From Dethiobacter alkaliphilus AHT 1 (GTDB lineage: Bacteria; Bacillota; Dethiobacteria; Dethiobacterales; Dethiobacteraceae), in the NCBI RefSeq assembly GCF_000174415.1, contig NZ_ACJM01000013.1:1-64000 (forward strand): a DNA stretch of 64,000 nt. Reading direction: 5' to 3'. Position numbers and translations under genes: made by a program. Below, one piece after another: positions 17,912 to 26,657 of this stretch; the stretch's first letter is position 1; every line of letters starts with the position of its first letter. Under the pieces are notes generated by a model. The model ran no database searches. It was not told the origin of the DNA and worked only from the letters and a program-made list of their open reading frames with translations.

Positions 17912-19267
17912 ATGACCAGAAAACGTAAAATTGACGCCAGGGAAGCCAGTTTGCTGGCGCTGCAGCGGGTGGAGGCAGATGATGCTTACGTTAATCTGGC
18001 GCTGGACGAGGTATTATCAAGTCATTCTTTGGATCCCCGTGATAAGCGGCTGGCCGCAGAAATCACCTATGGCGTCATCACCTATAAACTGACGCTGGAC
18101 TGGTTAATTGAAAAGGTAAGCGGACGCCCTATAAAGAAGCTGGATAAACCGATTCACCAGATTCTGCGAATTGGTTTTTATCAATTGTTCTATCTGGACC
18201 GGGTTCCCCCTGCCGCGGCGGTTCATGCCACGGTGGAGTTGGTGAAAAAAGGGAAGAAACGGGGCCTGGCTCCTTTTGTTAACGGTGTGATGCGCGGTGC
18301 CCTGCGCAAAAAAGACCATCTGCCCTGGCCCGACAAAAAGAAGGACAGTGCCAATTATCTGTCGGTGAGATATTCTCATCCCCTGTGGTTGGTGCGTCGC
18401 TGGCTTAACCGTTATGGCCCCGAAGAGGCAGAAAAGCTGGTGGCGGCCAATAACCAGGCGGCACCGCTTAGCATTCGTGTTAACACGTTGCGGACCGACC
18501 GGGATACCTTACTAAGTGAATTAACTGCGGCCGGCGTTGAAGCTGTGCCCAGTACTGTTGTGCCCGAAGGTGCACTGTTAACCCGCAGCGGACGGCTCAC
18601 CGAACTGGCCCCGTACAGAGAAGGCCGTTTTCAGGTCCAGGGAGAGAGCGCCATGCTCACCTCCCGAGTTCTGGATCCTCAGGCAGGGGATGCGGTTCTT
18701 GACGGTTGCAGTGCCCCGGGCGGCAAGACCACCCATCTTGCCCAATTGATGAACAACAGTGGTGATATTCTGGCTCTGGATATCCATCCCCACCGGCTGG
18801 AGCTGGTTAAGGCCAACTGCCGGCGAATGGGCGTGGATATTGTGCGCACCCAGTGCCTTGATGCGCGGGAAATTGCCAAAGAAAATCCGGATAGCTTTGA
18901 TTGCATCCTGCTGGATGTTCCCTGTTCCGGCTTCGGTGTCATCCGGCGCAAACCGGACTTAAAATGGCGCCGCAGCGAAGATGATATCCGTAAGTTGGCC
19001 CATGTGCAGTGCGATATGCTAAAAGCTGCTGCTGCCGTTCTTAAACCGGGAGGGACCCTGGTCTACAGCACCTGCACCAACGAACCGGAAGAAACCGATG
19101 AAGTGGTGGAAGAACTGTTGAAGAATCAGGATGATATGGTGCCCGATGACCTGCGGCCGTACCTGCCACAAGACTGGCAGCAGGATGCAGGAAAAACCGG
19201 AATCCATTTGCTGCCCCATATCCATGGGGTGGACGGTTTTTTTATCAGCAGGCTTAAAAAAATATAA
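17912..19267 (+). CDS. rsmB: 16S rRNA (cytosine-967-C5)-methyltransferase RsmB
   Basis: Methylates C967 of 16S rRNA with S-adenosylmethionine. The 451-residue protein has an N-terminal NusB-like RNA-binding domain (REASLLALQRVEADDAYVN, with GVMRGALR near its end) and a C-terminal Rossmann methyltransferase. Visible motifs are DGCSAPGGKTTHLAQL (SAM site), DVPCSGFGVIRRKPD (first conserved Cys) and YSTCTNEPEET (catalytic Cys). The ATG begins one base after the peptidase stop. It corresponds to yloM of B. subtilis. Confidence 0.95.
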   Translation: MTRKRKIDAREASLLALQRVEADDAYVNLALDEVLSSHSLDPRDKRLAAEITYGVITYKLTLDWLIEKVSGRPIKKLDKPIHQILRIGFYQLFYLDRVPPAAAVHATVELVKKGKKRGLAPFVNGVMRGALRKKDHLPWPDKKKDSANYLSVRYSHPLWLVRRWLNRYGPEEAEKLVAANNQAAPLSIRVNTLRTDRDTLLSELTAAGVEAVPSTVVPEGALLTRSGRLTELAPYREGRFQVQGESAMLTSRVLDPQAGDAVLDGCSAPGGKTTHLAQLMNNSGDILALDIHPHRLELVKANCRRMGVDIVRTQCLDAREIAKENPDSFDCILLDVPCSGFGVIRRKPDLKWRRSEDDIRKLAHVQCDMLKAAAAVLKPGGTLVYSTCTNEPEETDEVVEELLKNQDDMVPDDLRPYLPQDWQQDAGKTGIHLLPHIHGVDGFFISRLKKI

Positions 19268-19306
19268 AAGCTTGTTAACTACTGCAGCGGTCCTTTGGGG
19301 GCCGCG

Positions 19307-19335
19307 TTGCTTTTTCAAGGCTATTTTGATATACT
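19307..19335 (+). promoter_or_regulatory. Possible sigma-A promoter for rlmN-prpC-prkC-rsgA-rpe
   Basis: TTGCTT at 19307-19312 and TATACT at 19330-19335 are separated by 17 bp, about 43 bp before rlmN. The -35 box is poor. An imperfect G+C-rich hairpin at about 19283-19310 lies just upstream and may end the previous unit. Confidence 0.45.
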
Positions 19336-19378
19336 TGGTGCAGGATTTTGCAGACTTTTAAGGACGTGTGTCAGATAA

Positions 19379-20422
19379 ATGGACAAAGTGAATCTGCTGG
19401 AACTTTCCACCAGCGAGCTGCAGGAATTCTTCCAAAGTCTGGGCCAACCGGCCTTCCGGGCCAAACAGGTTATGGACTGGCTTTATCAACAGGGAGCTCA
19501 GACATTTAACGAGATGACCAACCTGCCCAAGGGTTTGCGAGAACAACTGGCCCAGAAAGCTGTGCCTGGGTTTTTGAGTGTGGTGACTGAGCAGGTATCT
19601 GAGGACGGCACGGAGAAATATTTATTCGCCCTGCCCGACGGCCAGACGGTGGAGACGGTGGTGCTGCCCTATGATATCGGCTTTAGCGCCTGCATTTCCA
19701 CCCAGGTTGGCTGTAAAATGGGCTGTTTATTTTGTGCTTCCGGCTTACCCGGGTTTGTGCGCAATTTAACGGCGGCTGAAATCATGGCCCAGGTCCTGCA
19801 GGTGAAAAATGCACTGCGCAAACGGGGCAAAGAATTAAAAAGCCTGGTGCTGATGGGCTCCGGCGAGCCCCTTGACAATTTCAGGGAAACCATCGCTTTT
19901 CTGGAGGCGGTGCGTGATCCGCAAAAGCTGGCCATGAGCCTGCGGCATGTGACTTTGTCCACATCAGGACTGGTGCCAAAGATTGAGGAGTTAGCCAAGC
20001 TGGGCTGGCCGCTGAATCTGGCAGTTTCATTGCATGCTTCCAACAACCGTGTACGTGATAAGATTATGCCCGTCAATAAAACGTACCCGCTGGAGCCGTT
20101 GCTGAGCGCCTGTGATACCTATAGCCGGGCCACCGGCCGCCGGGTAACGTATGAATACATCCTGATTGACCGTTTAAACGATAAGACCGAGCATGCCAAA
20201 GAGCTGGCCTCCCTCCTTAAGGGAAGGCTGTGCCATGTGAACCTGATTCCTCTAAACGCTGTGGATGAGTTGGGCTTAAAGCCCAGTCCGCAGAATACGG
20301 TGAAGCAGTTTAGGGATACGCTGCGGCAAAAGGGTGTTAATGTTACCGTCCGCCGTAAATTGGGTGCCGATATAGCTGCTGCCTGCGGGCAGCTGCGCAA
20401 CGAATATCTTGGGGAGTGCTGA
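19379..20422 (+). CDS. rlmN: Dual-specificity rRNA/tRNA adenine-C2 methyltransferase RlmN
   Basis: A radical SAM enzyme that methylates C2 of A2503 in 23S rRNA and A37 in some tRNAs. The 347-residue protein carries the radical SAM cysteines C112, C116 and C119 in GCKMGCLFC, the upstream FRAKQVMDWLYQQG region, MGSGEPLDN, and the C-terminal Cys in AAACGQL that forms the covalent intermediate with the methyl carrier. ATG 19379 has AAGGACG upstream. The next gene starts very close to its stop, so the signalling genes are co-transcribed. Confidence 0.95.
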   Translation: MDKVNLLELSTSELQEFFQSLGQPAFRAKQVMDWLYQQGAQTFNEMTNLPKGLREQLAQKAVPGFLSVVTEQVSEDGTEKYLFALPDGQTVETVVLPYDIGFSACISTQVGCKMGCLFCASGLPGFVRNLTAAEIMAQVLQVKNALRKRGKELKSLVLMGSGEPLDNFRETIAFLEAVRDPQKLAMSLRHVTLSTSGLVPKIEELAKLGWPLNLAVSLHASNNRVRDKIMPVNKTYPLEPLLSACDTYSRATGRRVTYEYILIDRLNDKTEHAKELASLLKGRLCHVNLIPLNAVDELGLKPSPQNTVKQFRDTLRQKGVNVTVRRKLGADIAAACGQLRNEYLGEC

Positions 20423-20442
20423 CAAGGCAAGGGGTGAAAATA

Positions 20443-21183
20443 TTGAAAGCCGCAGGAATCAGTGATCGGGGAATAGTGCGGGATAACAACGAAGATTCTT
20501 ATCTTATTCATCAGGAAGGGCCTTTGAGCCTGTTTGCCGTGGCAGACGGCATGGGTGGCCACGCCGCCGGTGAAGTAGCCAGTTCGCTGGCACTGGATAT
20601 GGTTCGCCGCTATCTTGCCGACAGAGAGGAAGAGGTTGTCCGCGCTGCCAAGCAGGGAAAGACCTTGCAGCCTATACTCACCGAAGTATTGACCCGGGCC
20701 AACCAAGACGTCCTTGAGGCCGGCAACGGAAACTCTCAGTATAACGGTATGGGAACCACTGTAACGTTGGTTCTTTGTGTATCCGGACAGTTTTGGCTGG
20801 GCCACATCGGCGACAGCCGGGCTTATTGTATCAATAAGCAGGAAATTCGCCGGGTAAGTGTTGATCATACCCTGGTATCCCAGCTAATCCGTTCCGGTCA
20901 GATCAGCGAAGAAGACGGAGAGAATCATCCGCAGCGAAATATTCTTACCCAGGCTCTGGGGACCGATGAAAATCCCCAGTTTGATATTAAGCAGGTTGAA
21001 CTTATGCCTGGTGAAATTCTATTACTTTGCAGCGATGGTCTGTACGGTTTGGTTAACGAGAGTGAGTTGTTCTCTGCTGTCCACGCAGCTGAACCACTGG
21101 AAGATATTTTGCGTAAGTTAGTGGCTCTGGCCAATGAACGCGGCGGCACCGACAACATAACCGCCGTTGTGGTTCAAGCATGA
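20443..21183 (+). CDS. prpC: PP2C-type protein serine/threonine phosphatase (PrpC/Stp)
   Basis: Dephosphorylates targets of the adjacent kinase PrkC. The 246-residue protein shows the PP2C metal-binding motifs: RDNNEDSYL, VADGMGGHAAGEVAS, GMGTTVTLVL, GHIGDSRAY, LCSDGLYG and GGTDNITAVVV. I chose TTG 20443 because AAGGGGTG lies about 6 bp upstream and the protein then begins MKAAGISDRG. An in-frame GTG at 20416 inside rlmN is an alternative. It forms a conserved pair with prkC. Confidence 0.93.
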   Translation: MKAAGISDRGIVRDNNEDSYLIHQEGPLSLFAVADGMGGHAAGEVASSLALDMVRRYLADREEEVVRAAKQGKTLQPILTEVLTRANQDVLEAGNGNSQYNGMGTTVTLVLCVSGQFWLGHIGDSRAYCINKQEIRRVSVDHTLVSQLIRSGQISEEDGENHPQRNILTQALGTDENPQFDIKQVELMPGEILLLCSDGLYGLVNESELFSAVHAAEPLEDILRKLVALANERGGTDNITAVVVQA

Positions 21184-21214
21184 AGAGCTGCCTGGAAGGA
21201 CTTGAGGTGAGGAA

Positions 21215-23032
21215 ATGATAGGGAAGATTCTGGGGAACCGCTATCAGGTGGTTGAAAAAATAGGAGACGGTGGCACGGCCTTTGTCTATAAAGGGATGGA
21301 CAATTTGCTAAACCGTCATGTGACAGTAAAGGTTTTACGTCCTGAGTATGTGAGCGACCAGGATTTTGTGCGTCGTTTCCGCAGGGAGGCTCAGGCTGCG
21401 GCCGGTTTGTCTCATCCAAATATTGTGAGTATCTATGATGTTGGCTTTGAAGAAGGTATTCACTATATTGTGATGGAGTATATCGAGGGTCAGTCCTTAA
21501 AAGAGCTGATAAATGATATGGGTGAACTTCCGGTTCGCATGGCTGTGGAGTATGCCGCTCAGATTGGCCATGCGCTGGAGAAAGCCCATAAGCACGGAAT
21601 TGTCCATCGCGATGTAAAGCCCCATAATATTTTAATCAGCGAAGACGGGCGGGTTAAGGTCACCGATTTTGGCATTGCCCAGGCTGTCACCGCATCCACC
21701 ATGACCTATAACGGCGCCATTTTGGGTTCTGTACATTATTTTTCTCCGGAGCAGGCCAGTGGAGGCCAAACCGGAGAAAAGTCAGATATTTATTCTTTGG
21801 GGGTAGTCCTTTATGAAATGCTGACGGGACAAGTCCCCTTCAGCGGTGAATCCCCTGTTTCCATTGCGGTGAAACATCTGCAGGAGCCTTTTCCCCGTCC
21901 ACGGGAAGTAAATCCTGAAATACCGGAAAAGGTGGAGCGGATTATCCGCAAAGCGGTGGAAAAGGATCCGGAGAACCGTTTCCGCAGTGCCAAGGAGATT
22001 TCTGCAGAGCTCTCCAACTGGCTTGCCGGCCGGGAAGAATCCCAGGCCATTATGCCGGTAAACGATAATGAGGTTGACCAAACCAGGCGGGAGTCCCGCC
22101 CCAAAACTAAAAAGAAACTAAAACCCATTCACTGGGTGGCCATTATTGCCGGAGTTTTGTTGCTGGCCGGCCTTATTTTCGGCATTGCTTTTCTGCGCAA
22201 CTACCTGATTGTCCCTGATGTAACGGTCCCGGATGTGGAGGGAGAGCCTTTAACCCGCGCTCAACAAATGCTCAGAGAAGCGGGGCTTAACTACCGCGTA
22301 ACCGAGGAAGGGGAGCCCAGTTTAACCGTCCCCGCCGGGCATGTTCTGCGCCAGGATCCGGAGCCGAACCGGACCGTTAAGCAGGACAGAGAAATTATTC
22401 TCACACTGAGCGCCGGTCCGGATTTGGTGGAAGTGGACAATGTGGTGGGCCGCATGCGGCGGGAAGCTACGTTGCAGTTGGAAGCCAGCGGCTTTGAAGT
22501 GGAAGTGGAAGAGCGTTACAGTGATGAACCGCCGGGCAGAGTTATTTCCCAGGATCCCAGCGGCGGTCATCGGATAACCCGTGGCTCAACTGTCACCATT
22601 GAGGTAAGTATCGGCGGCAGGCCTTTTGAGCTGCGTGATCTGCGCGGACTTACATTGGATGATGCCAGAAACTGGCTGAATCTATATGACCTGGAAATCG
22701 GCCATGTCAGAGAAGAGCACAACGATGATTATGCTGCCGGCGTGGTAATCGGACAGCACCCTGACCCGGGTGAAGAGGTACAGTCGGGAGACCGGGTGGA
22801 TTTAACCGTCAGCAAAGGACCGGATCAGGTTGAGTTGGAGCAGCACGAAATACGGATAAATACCGACGACATTCCCTTAGAAGAAGAAGTGACGGTAATT
22901 ATCCGCGATGCGTACGGTGAACGCACCGAAGAATATATCAATGACGGTGAGCCCATTGAGACATTTGGCTGGGGCAGCGGTGAAGTGGAAGTGCGTTGGC
23001 AGGATAATGTGGAAACACAGTCATTTCCCTAA
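21215..23032 (+). CDS. prkC: Membrane serine/threonine protein kinase with three PASTA repeats (PrkC)
   Basis: A Hanks-type receptor kinase that senses muropeptides or lipid II and controls germination and growth. Of 605 residues, about 10-270 are the kinase domain (VEKIGDGGTAFVYKG, VKVL, HRDVKPHN with Asp near 133, TDFGIA, EKSDIYSLGVVLYEM). One membrane helix lies near 307-327. Three extracellular PASTA repeats (about 334-403, 404-470, 471-540) are followed by a C-terminal beta-rich domain of about 65 residues. The repeat number matches B. subtilis PrkC. ATG 21215 follows AGGTGAGGAA. Confidence 0.95.
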   Translation: MIGKILGNRYQVVEKIGDGGTAFVYKGMDNLLNRHVTVKVLRPEYVSDQDFVRRFRREAQAAAGLSHPNIVSIYDVGFEEGIHYIVMEYIEGQSLKELINDMGELPVRMAVEYAAQIGHALEKAHKHGIVHRDVKPHNILISEDGRVKVTDFGIAQAVTASTMTYNGAILGSVHYFSPEQASGGQTGEKSDIYSLGVVLYEMLTGQVPFSGESPVSIAVKHLQEPFPRPREVNPEIPEKVERIIRKAVEKDPENRFRSAKEISAELSNWLAGREESQAIMPVNDNEVDQTRRESRPKTKKKLKPIHWVAIIAGVLLLAGLIFGIAFLRNYLIVPDVTVPDVEGEPLTRAQQMLREAGLNYRVTEEGEPSLTVPAGHVLRQDPEPNRTVKQDREIILTLSAGPDLVEVDNVVGRMRREATLQLEASGFEVEVEERYSDEPPGRVISQDPSGGHRITRGSTVTIEVSIGGRPFELRDLRGLTLDDARNWLNLYDLEIGHVREEHNDDYAAGVVIGQHPDPGEEVQSGDRVDLTVSKGPDQVELEQHEIRINTDDIPLEEEVTVIIRDAYGERTEEYINDGEPIETFGWGSGEVEVRWQDNVETQSFP

Positions 23033-23057
23033 AAAGCAGGCCAAGAGGTGATGAACA

Positions 23058-23930
23058 CTGCAAGGAATAATCATCAGGGCAGTAGGCGGTTTTTATGATG
23101 TGCAAAGCGATGAGGGTGCCGTTGTACGCTGCCGTGCCCGCGGTCGCTTTAAAAAAGAAGGAACCACCATTCATGCCGGGGATCGTGTCCGCTTCACCTT
23201 CCTTTCCGAGACGGAGGGAGTTTTGGAAGAGGTAAAACCCCGGGAGTCTTTTTTGGTGCGCCCGCCTGTAGCCAACGTGGATCAGGTGATGATTGTCTGT
23301 GCACCTCAGGATCCGCCGCTGTCACTGCAGCTATTGGACCGTTTGCTGGTATTGGCTGAGAGCCAGCGCTTACGGTCTGTAATCTGCATGAATAAAGACG
23401 ACCTTCCCCATGATAAGGAAAGCGCCTTGCGGGATCTCTACGGCGGTGCCGGTTATACTGTTTTGTTTACCAGTGCCCTTTACGGGCAAGGTATAGAAGA
23501 TGCAAAACAACAGCTTTGTAAGCGAATTACCGTTTTAGCCGGACCTTCCGGCGTGGGAAAATCCTCCCTTTTAAACCGGATTCAACCGGGGCTGCAGCTA
23601 AAAACTGCGGAAATATCTGAGAAGTCCAAACGGGGACGGCATACTACCCGTCACGTTGAGCTTTTGACTTTGGACTGCGGCGGGTTGGTGGCCGATTCAC
23701 CGGGCTTTAGTCAACTGGATCTTTCCGGAGTGGCCAGTGAGGAACTTCCTTTCTTTTTCCCTGAATTTCAGGACTTCTCACCGCAGTGTCGTTTCAAAAG
23801 CTGTAAACATTATAATGAACCGGACTGCGCAGTAAAGGACGCGCTGGAAAGAGGAGAGATTGCGTCGTCCCGTTATAATAATTATCTTGTCTTTCTGGAA
23901 GAAGTTATGGCACAGGAGAGGAGCTATTAA
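23058..23930 (+). CDS. rsgA: Small ribosomal subunit biogenesis GTPase RsgA, probable CTG start
   Basis: A circularly permuted GTPase that matures the 30S subunit. Order of parts: N-terminal OB fold, G4 MNKDD, G5 TSALYG, P-loop GPSGVGKSS near residue 162, RHTTRH switch, DSPGFSQL (G3), and the zinc knuckle with C-x-F-x-S-C-x-H (CRFKSCKH) and PDCAVKDAL. The family's first strand ([14 protein letters not shown]) is encoded upstream of the first GTG (23100). The frame is open only back to 23055, and the one sensible initiator is CTG 23058, behind AAGAGGTGA. The 290-residue length then fits the family. Confidence 0.9.
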   Translation: MQGIIIRAVGGFYDVQSDEGAVVRCRARGRFKKEGTTIHAGDRVRFTFLSETEGVLEEVKPRESFLVRPPVANVDQVMIVCAPQDPPLSLQLLDRLLVLAESQRLRSVICMNKDDLPHDKESALRDLYGGAGYTVLFTSALYGQGIEDAKQQLCKRITVLAGPSGVGKSSLLNRIQPGLQLKTAEISEKSKRGRHTTRHVELLTLDCGGLVADSPGFSQLDLSGVASEELPFFFPEFQDFSPQCRFKSCKHYNEPDCAVKDALERGEIASSRYNNYLVFLEEVMAQERSY

Positions 23931-23931
23931 T

Positions 23932-24585
23932 ATGGTTAAGATTGCACCGTCTTTATTATCCGCCGATTTTTCCCGCCTGGCGGATGACGTTAAAAAAGTT
24001 GAAGAAGGCGGGGCTCACTGGCTTCATTTTGATGTGATGGACGGCCATTTTGTCCCCAATCTGACCATGGGCCCCCAGGTGGTGAAATCCCTGCGCAATA
24101 AGACCGACCTTTATTTTGACGTACATTTAATGATTGAGAATCCGGAAAATTATCTGGAAGCGTTTGCCAAAGCCGGCGCCGACTCCATTACCGTTTCGGC
24201 AGAAGCCTGTACCCATCTGCACCGCATTTTGCAGATGACCCGTGGTTTAGGTGTAAAGGCGGGTGTAGCACTTAATCCGGCCACACCGCTGTCGGTGATT
24301 GAATATGTTTTGGATGATGTGGACCTGGTCTTGATTATGAGTGTAAATCCCGGTTTCGGCGGACAGAAATTTATCCCCGCCGCTGTTCCCAAGATCCGTG
24401 CTTTAAGAGAAATGCTGGGAGAGCGCCCCGTGGACATTCAGGTGGACGGCGGCATCAATGCTGAAACCGCGCCTGTGGTACGGGATGCGGGAGCTTCGGT
24501 TTTGGTGGCCGGAACCGCCGTGTTTGGTGAACCTGATGTGATTCAGGCCATAAAAATGCTGCAGACAGAAAAAAAGTTGGTATAA
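23932..24585 (+). CDS. rpe: Ribulose-phosphate 3-epimerase
   Basis: Interconverts ribulose 5-phosphate and xylulose 5-phosphate. The 217-residue TIM barrel has the metal-binding motifs [12 protein letters not shown] and FDVHLMI, the NPATP loop, [12 protein letters not shown], and the phosphate-binding DGGIN and VAGTAVF. ATG 23932 is one base after the rsgA stop, preceded by AGGAGAGGAG. The order prpC-prkC-rsgA-rpe matches B. subtilis. The riboflavin promoter -35 box overlaps its last codons. Confidence 0.96.
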   Translation: MVKIAPSLLSADFSRLADDVKKVEEGGAHWLHFDVMDGHFVPNLTMGPQVVKSLRNKTDLYFDVHLMIENPENYLEAFAKAGADSITVSAEACTHLHRILQMTRGLGVKAGVALNPATPLSVIEYVLDDVDLVLIMSVNPGFGGQKFIPAAVPKIRALREMLGERPVDIQVDGGINAETAPVVRDAGASVLVAGTAVFGEPDVIQAIKMLQTEKKLV

Positions 24586-24605
24586 ACCGTACTTTATGCT
24601 ATAAT
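24577..24605 (+). promoter_or_regulatory. Sigma-A promoter of the riboflavin operon
   Basis: TTGGTA (24577-24582) and a perfect TATAAT (24600-24605) are separated by 17 bp. The transcript would begin just before the FMN riboswitch. Confidence 0.75.
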
Positions 24606-24617
24606 AAATTTCAGATA

Positions 24618-24742
24618 TTCCTTCAGGGTCAGGTGAGAAGGCAAAGTCCTTCAATTCCGAACCGGCGGTATAGCCCGCGAGCACTAAGCTGATCCGGTGA
24701 AATTCCGGAGCCGACAGTATAGTCTGGATGGGAGAAGGAGTT
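24618..24742 (+). promoter_or_regulatory. FMN riboswitch (RFN element)
   Basis: The conserved RFN blocks appear in order: CTTCAGGGTCAGGTG at the 5' side, TTCCGAACCGGCGGTATAGCC, GCCCGCGAGC, GATCCGGTGAAATTCCGGAGCC, and the 3' block GTCTGGATGGGAGAAGGAG that pairs with the first to form P1. FMN binding is expected to favour the downstream terminator and so reduce ribDEBAH expression. Confidence 0.96.
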
Positions 24743-24759
24743 ATGTTTCCTATGTCATC

Positions 24760-24790
24760 AAAAACCCTGGGGATTCCCGGGGTTTTTATT
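24760..24790 (+). terminator. Riboswitch-controlled terminator
   Basis: AAAACCCTGGG and CCCGGGGTTTT form an 11-bp stem (one U-G pair) with a GATT loop, followed by T-rich sequence. It lies about 20 nt after the FMN aptamer, in the expected expression-platform position. Confidence 0.88.
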
Positions 24791-24798
24791 TTACTACC

Positions 24799-24826
24799 AC
24801 GCGCCTGGGGGAACTGAATAAGCGTG
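24799..24826 (+). repeat. Dispersed short repeat, copy 1
   Basis: A 28-bp segment of the form ACGCG-n-GGGAACTGAATAAGCRTG. The same core occurs at 49608-49634 and, degenerate and tandem, at 58126-58173. It lies in the ribD leader between the terminator and the start codon. Confidence 0.55.
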
Positions 24827-24865
24827 ACTTCTTAAAAAAAATGATGGTGAGGTGTAGAGTAAACA

Positions 24866-25969
24866 ATGGATGCAGACGAACGGTATATGTGGCTGGCACT
24901 TGATCTGGCAGCACAGGGGCAGGGTACTACCAGCCCTAATCCCATGGTGGGAGCAGTTTTGGTCAAGGATGGTGAAACGGTAGGTACAGGTTATCACCAG
25001 AAAGCCGGCGGACCACATGCCGAAATCATTGCCCTGGAAGAAGCAGGAGAAGCTGCCCGGGGAGCCACGCTGTATGTAACACTGGAACCCTGCTCCCATA
25101 CCGGAAAAACACCGCCATGTGTGGACCGGATTATCGCCGCCGGTGTCAGGAAAGTGGTGGTGGCCATGCAGGATCCCAATGAGTTGGTAAACGGCCTGGG
25201 TTTAAAGAAACTTCAGGAAGCAGGAATAAAGGTTAAAAGCGGTGTGCTGGAAGAAAAAGCTCTCCGCCTGAATGAAGTTTTTGTCAAATATATTACCAGC
25301 AGACGACCCTTTGTGACCATGAAAGCTGCCATGACCATGGACGGTAAGATTGCCACCCGTACCAAAGCTTCCCGCTGGATATCCGGGGAACGCTCCCGAG
25401 AATTCGGTCATCGACTCCGGCACCATACTGATGCCATTATGGTGGGTATCGGGACACTTTTGGCGGATAACCCCAGCCTCACCACCCGGTTGCCGGAAGG
25501 AGGCAAAAATCCGCTGCGGATTGTGGTGGACAGTAAGGCCAACACCCCGCTGGACAGTAAGGTAGTGGCGGAAAATCCGGAAAAAACGCTGATTTTCGTT
25601 ACGGATCTGGCAGACCAAGAGCGGATATCTGCACTGCAGGCCAAAGGTGTGGGAGTGGAAGTGCTACCAGCCGACCCGGAGGGAAGGGTGCCTCTGGACC
25701 TGTTAATGGATAACCTGGGCAAACATGAGATTAGTTCGGTACTGGTGGAAGGCGGCAGTGTGCTCAATTATTCGCTTTTAGCCAGCGGGCTTGTTGATAA
25801 AGTTTACTTTTTTATGGCGCCGTTGATTTTCGGTGGCGATACCGCTCCCACACCGGTGGGAGGAACAGGTGTGGCAACTGTGGAAGAAGCATGGCATGTA
25901 AAGGATATTGAAATCAGCCATTATGATACAGATTTATTAATTACCGGATACATTGCATACAAAAAATAA
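24866..25969 (+). CDS. ribD: Bifunctional diaminohydroxyphosphoribosylaminopyrimidine deaminase / 5-amino-6-(5-phosphoribosylamino)uracil reductase
   Basis: Second and third steps of riboflavin synthesis. Of 367 residues, the N-terminal deaminase (about 1-145) carries the zinc site HAEIIALEEAGE and PCSHTGKTPPC. The C-terminal reductase (about 146-367) has TMKAAMTMDGKIAT, WISGERSREFGHRLRH, VGIGTLLADNPSLTTR and a VEGGSVLNYSLL motif for NADPH binding. ATG 24866 lies behind GGTGAGGTG. First gene of the operon under FMN riboswitch control. Confidence 0.96.
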   Translation: MDADERYMWLALDLAAQGQGTTSPNPMVGAVLVKDGETVGTGYHQKAGGPHAEIIALEEAGEAARGATLYVTLEPCSHTGKTPPCVDRIIAAGVRKVVVAMQDPNELVNGLGLKKLQEAGIKVKSGVLEEKALRLNEVFVKYITSRRPFVTMKAAMTMDGKIATRTKASRWISGERSREFGHRLRHHTDAIMVGIGTLLADNPSLTTRLPEGGKNPLRIVVDSKANTPLDSKVVAENPEKTLIFVTDLADQERISALQAKGVGVEVLPADPEGRVPLDLLMDNLGKHEISSVLVEGGSVLNYSLLASGLVDKVYFFMAPLIFGGDTAPTPVGGTGVATVEEAWHVKDIEISHYDTDLLITGYIAYKK

Positions 25970-25987
25970 AAACTAAGGGGGGTAGCC

Positions 25988-26641
25988 ATGTTTACCGGTA
26001 TCGTAGAAGAGCTGGGAACTGTTAAGACGTTGTCGGTCCGGGGTGATGCGGGGAAGTTAAGTGTTAAAGCAAAACAGGTGCTAACCGATGTGCGTCTGGG
26101 TGACAGCATAGCCGTTAACGGCGTTTGTCTCACCGTAACATCGTTTTCCGCTCAGGAATTTGTGGCGGACGTAATGCCTGAAACCCTCCGCAAGACAAAT
26201 CTGTTGCAACTGCAGGGCGGTGACCCTGTAAACCTGGAACGGGCATTGGCTTTGGGAGGCCGGCTGGGCGGACATCTGGTCAGCGGCCATGTTGACGGTG
26301 TGGGCGCCATTGTGGAAAAGCGGCCGGAGGGAAATGCGGTGATTTATCGCATCAGTGCTCCGCCGGAAGTACTGCGTTATATTATCGCCAAGGGCAGTGT
26401 GGCCATTGACGGTATTTCTCTTACCGTGGCCGATGTCTCTTCCGAGGCATTTTCTGTCTCCGTCATCCCGCATACCGCCTCAGTTACCACGCTGGGGTAT
26501 AAAAAAGAAGGGGATGCGGTGAATCTGGAAAACGACATGATTGGAAAATATGTGGAGCGTTTACTGTCTGCACACCGGGAAGACGGGCAGAAAACAGATA
26601 TCTCCATGGAACTACTTAAAGCCAATGGTTTTCTTCAATAA
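25988..26641 (+). CDS. ribE: Riboflavin synthase alpha chain
   Basis: Dismutates two 6,7-dimethyl-8-ribityllumazine molecules to riboflavin. The 217-residue protein starts with the invariant MFTGIVEELG and contains two lumazine-binding repeats: the first has GDSIAVNGVCLTV, the second has GSVAIDGISLTVADV. GGHLVSGHVDGVG precedes the second repeat. ATG 25988 follows AGGGGGGTAGCC. It lies 18 bp after ribD. Confidence 0.96.
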   Translation: MFTGIVEELGTVKTLSVRGDAGKLSVKAKQVLTDVRLGDSIAVNGVCLTVTSFSAQEFVADVMPETLRKTNLLQLQGGDPVNLERALALGGRLGGHLVSGHVDGVGAIVEKRPEGNAVIYRISAPPEVLRYIIAKGSVAIDGISLTVADVSSEAFSVSVIPHTASVTTLGYKKEGDAVNLENDMIGKYVERLLSAHREDGQKTDISMELLKANGFLQ

Positions 26642-26657
26642 CTGAGGAGTGAAAAAG

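Noticed and set aside
23100-23930. GTG 23100 as the start of rsgA
   Set aside because: It would remove the conserved first strand of the OB fold and has no Shine-Dalgarno at proper distance. CTG 23058 fits better.
24697-24903. Short frame across the FMN riboswitch and terminator
   Set aside because: It crosses the aptamer and terminator stem. The RNA element is fully explained and no ribosome binding site is present.
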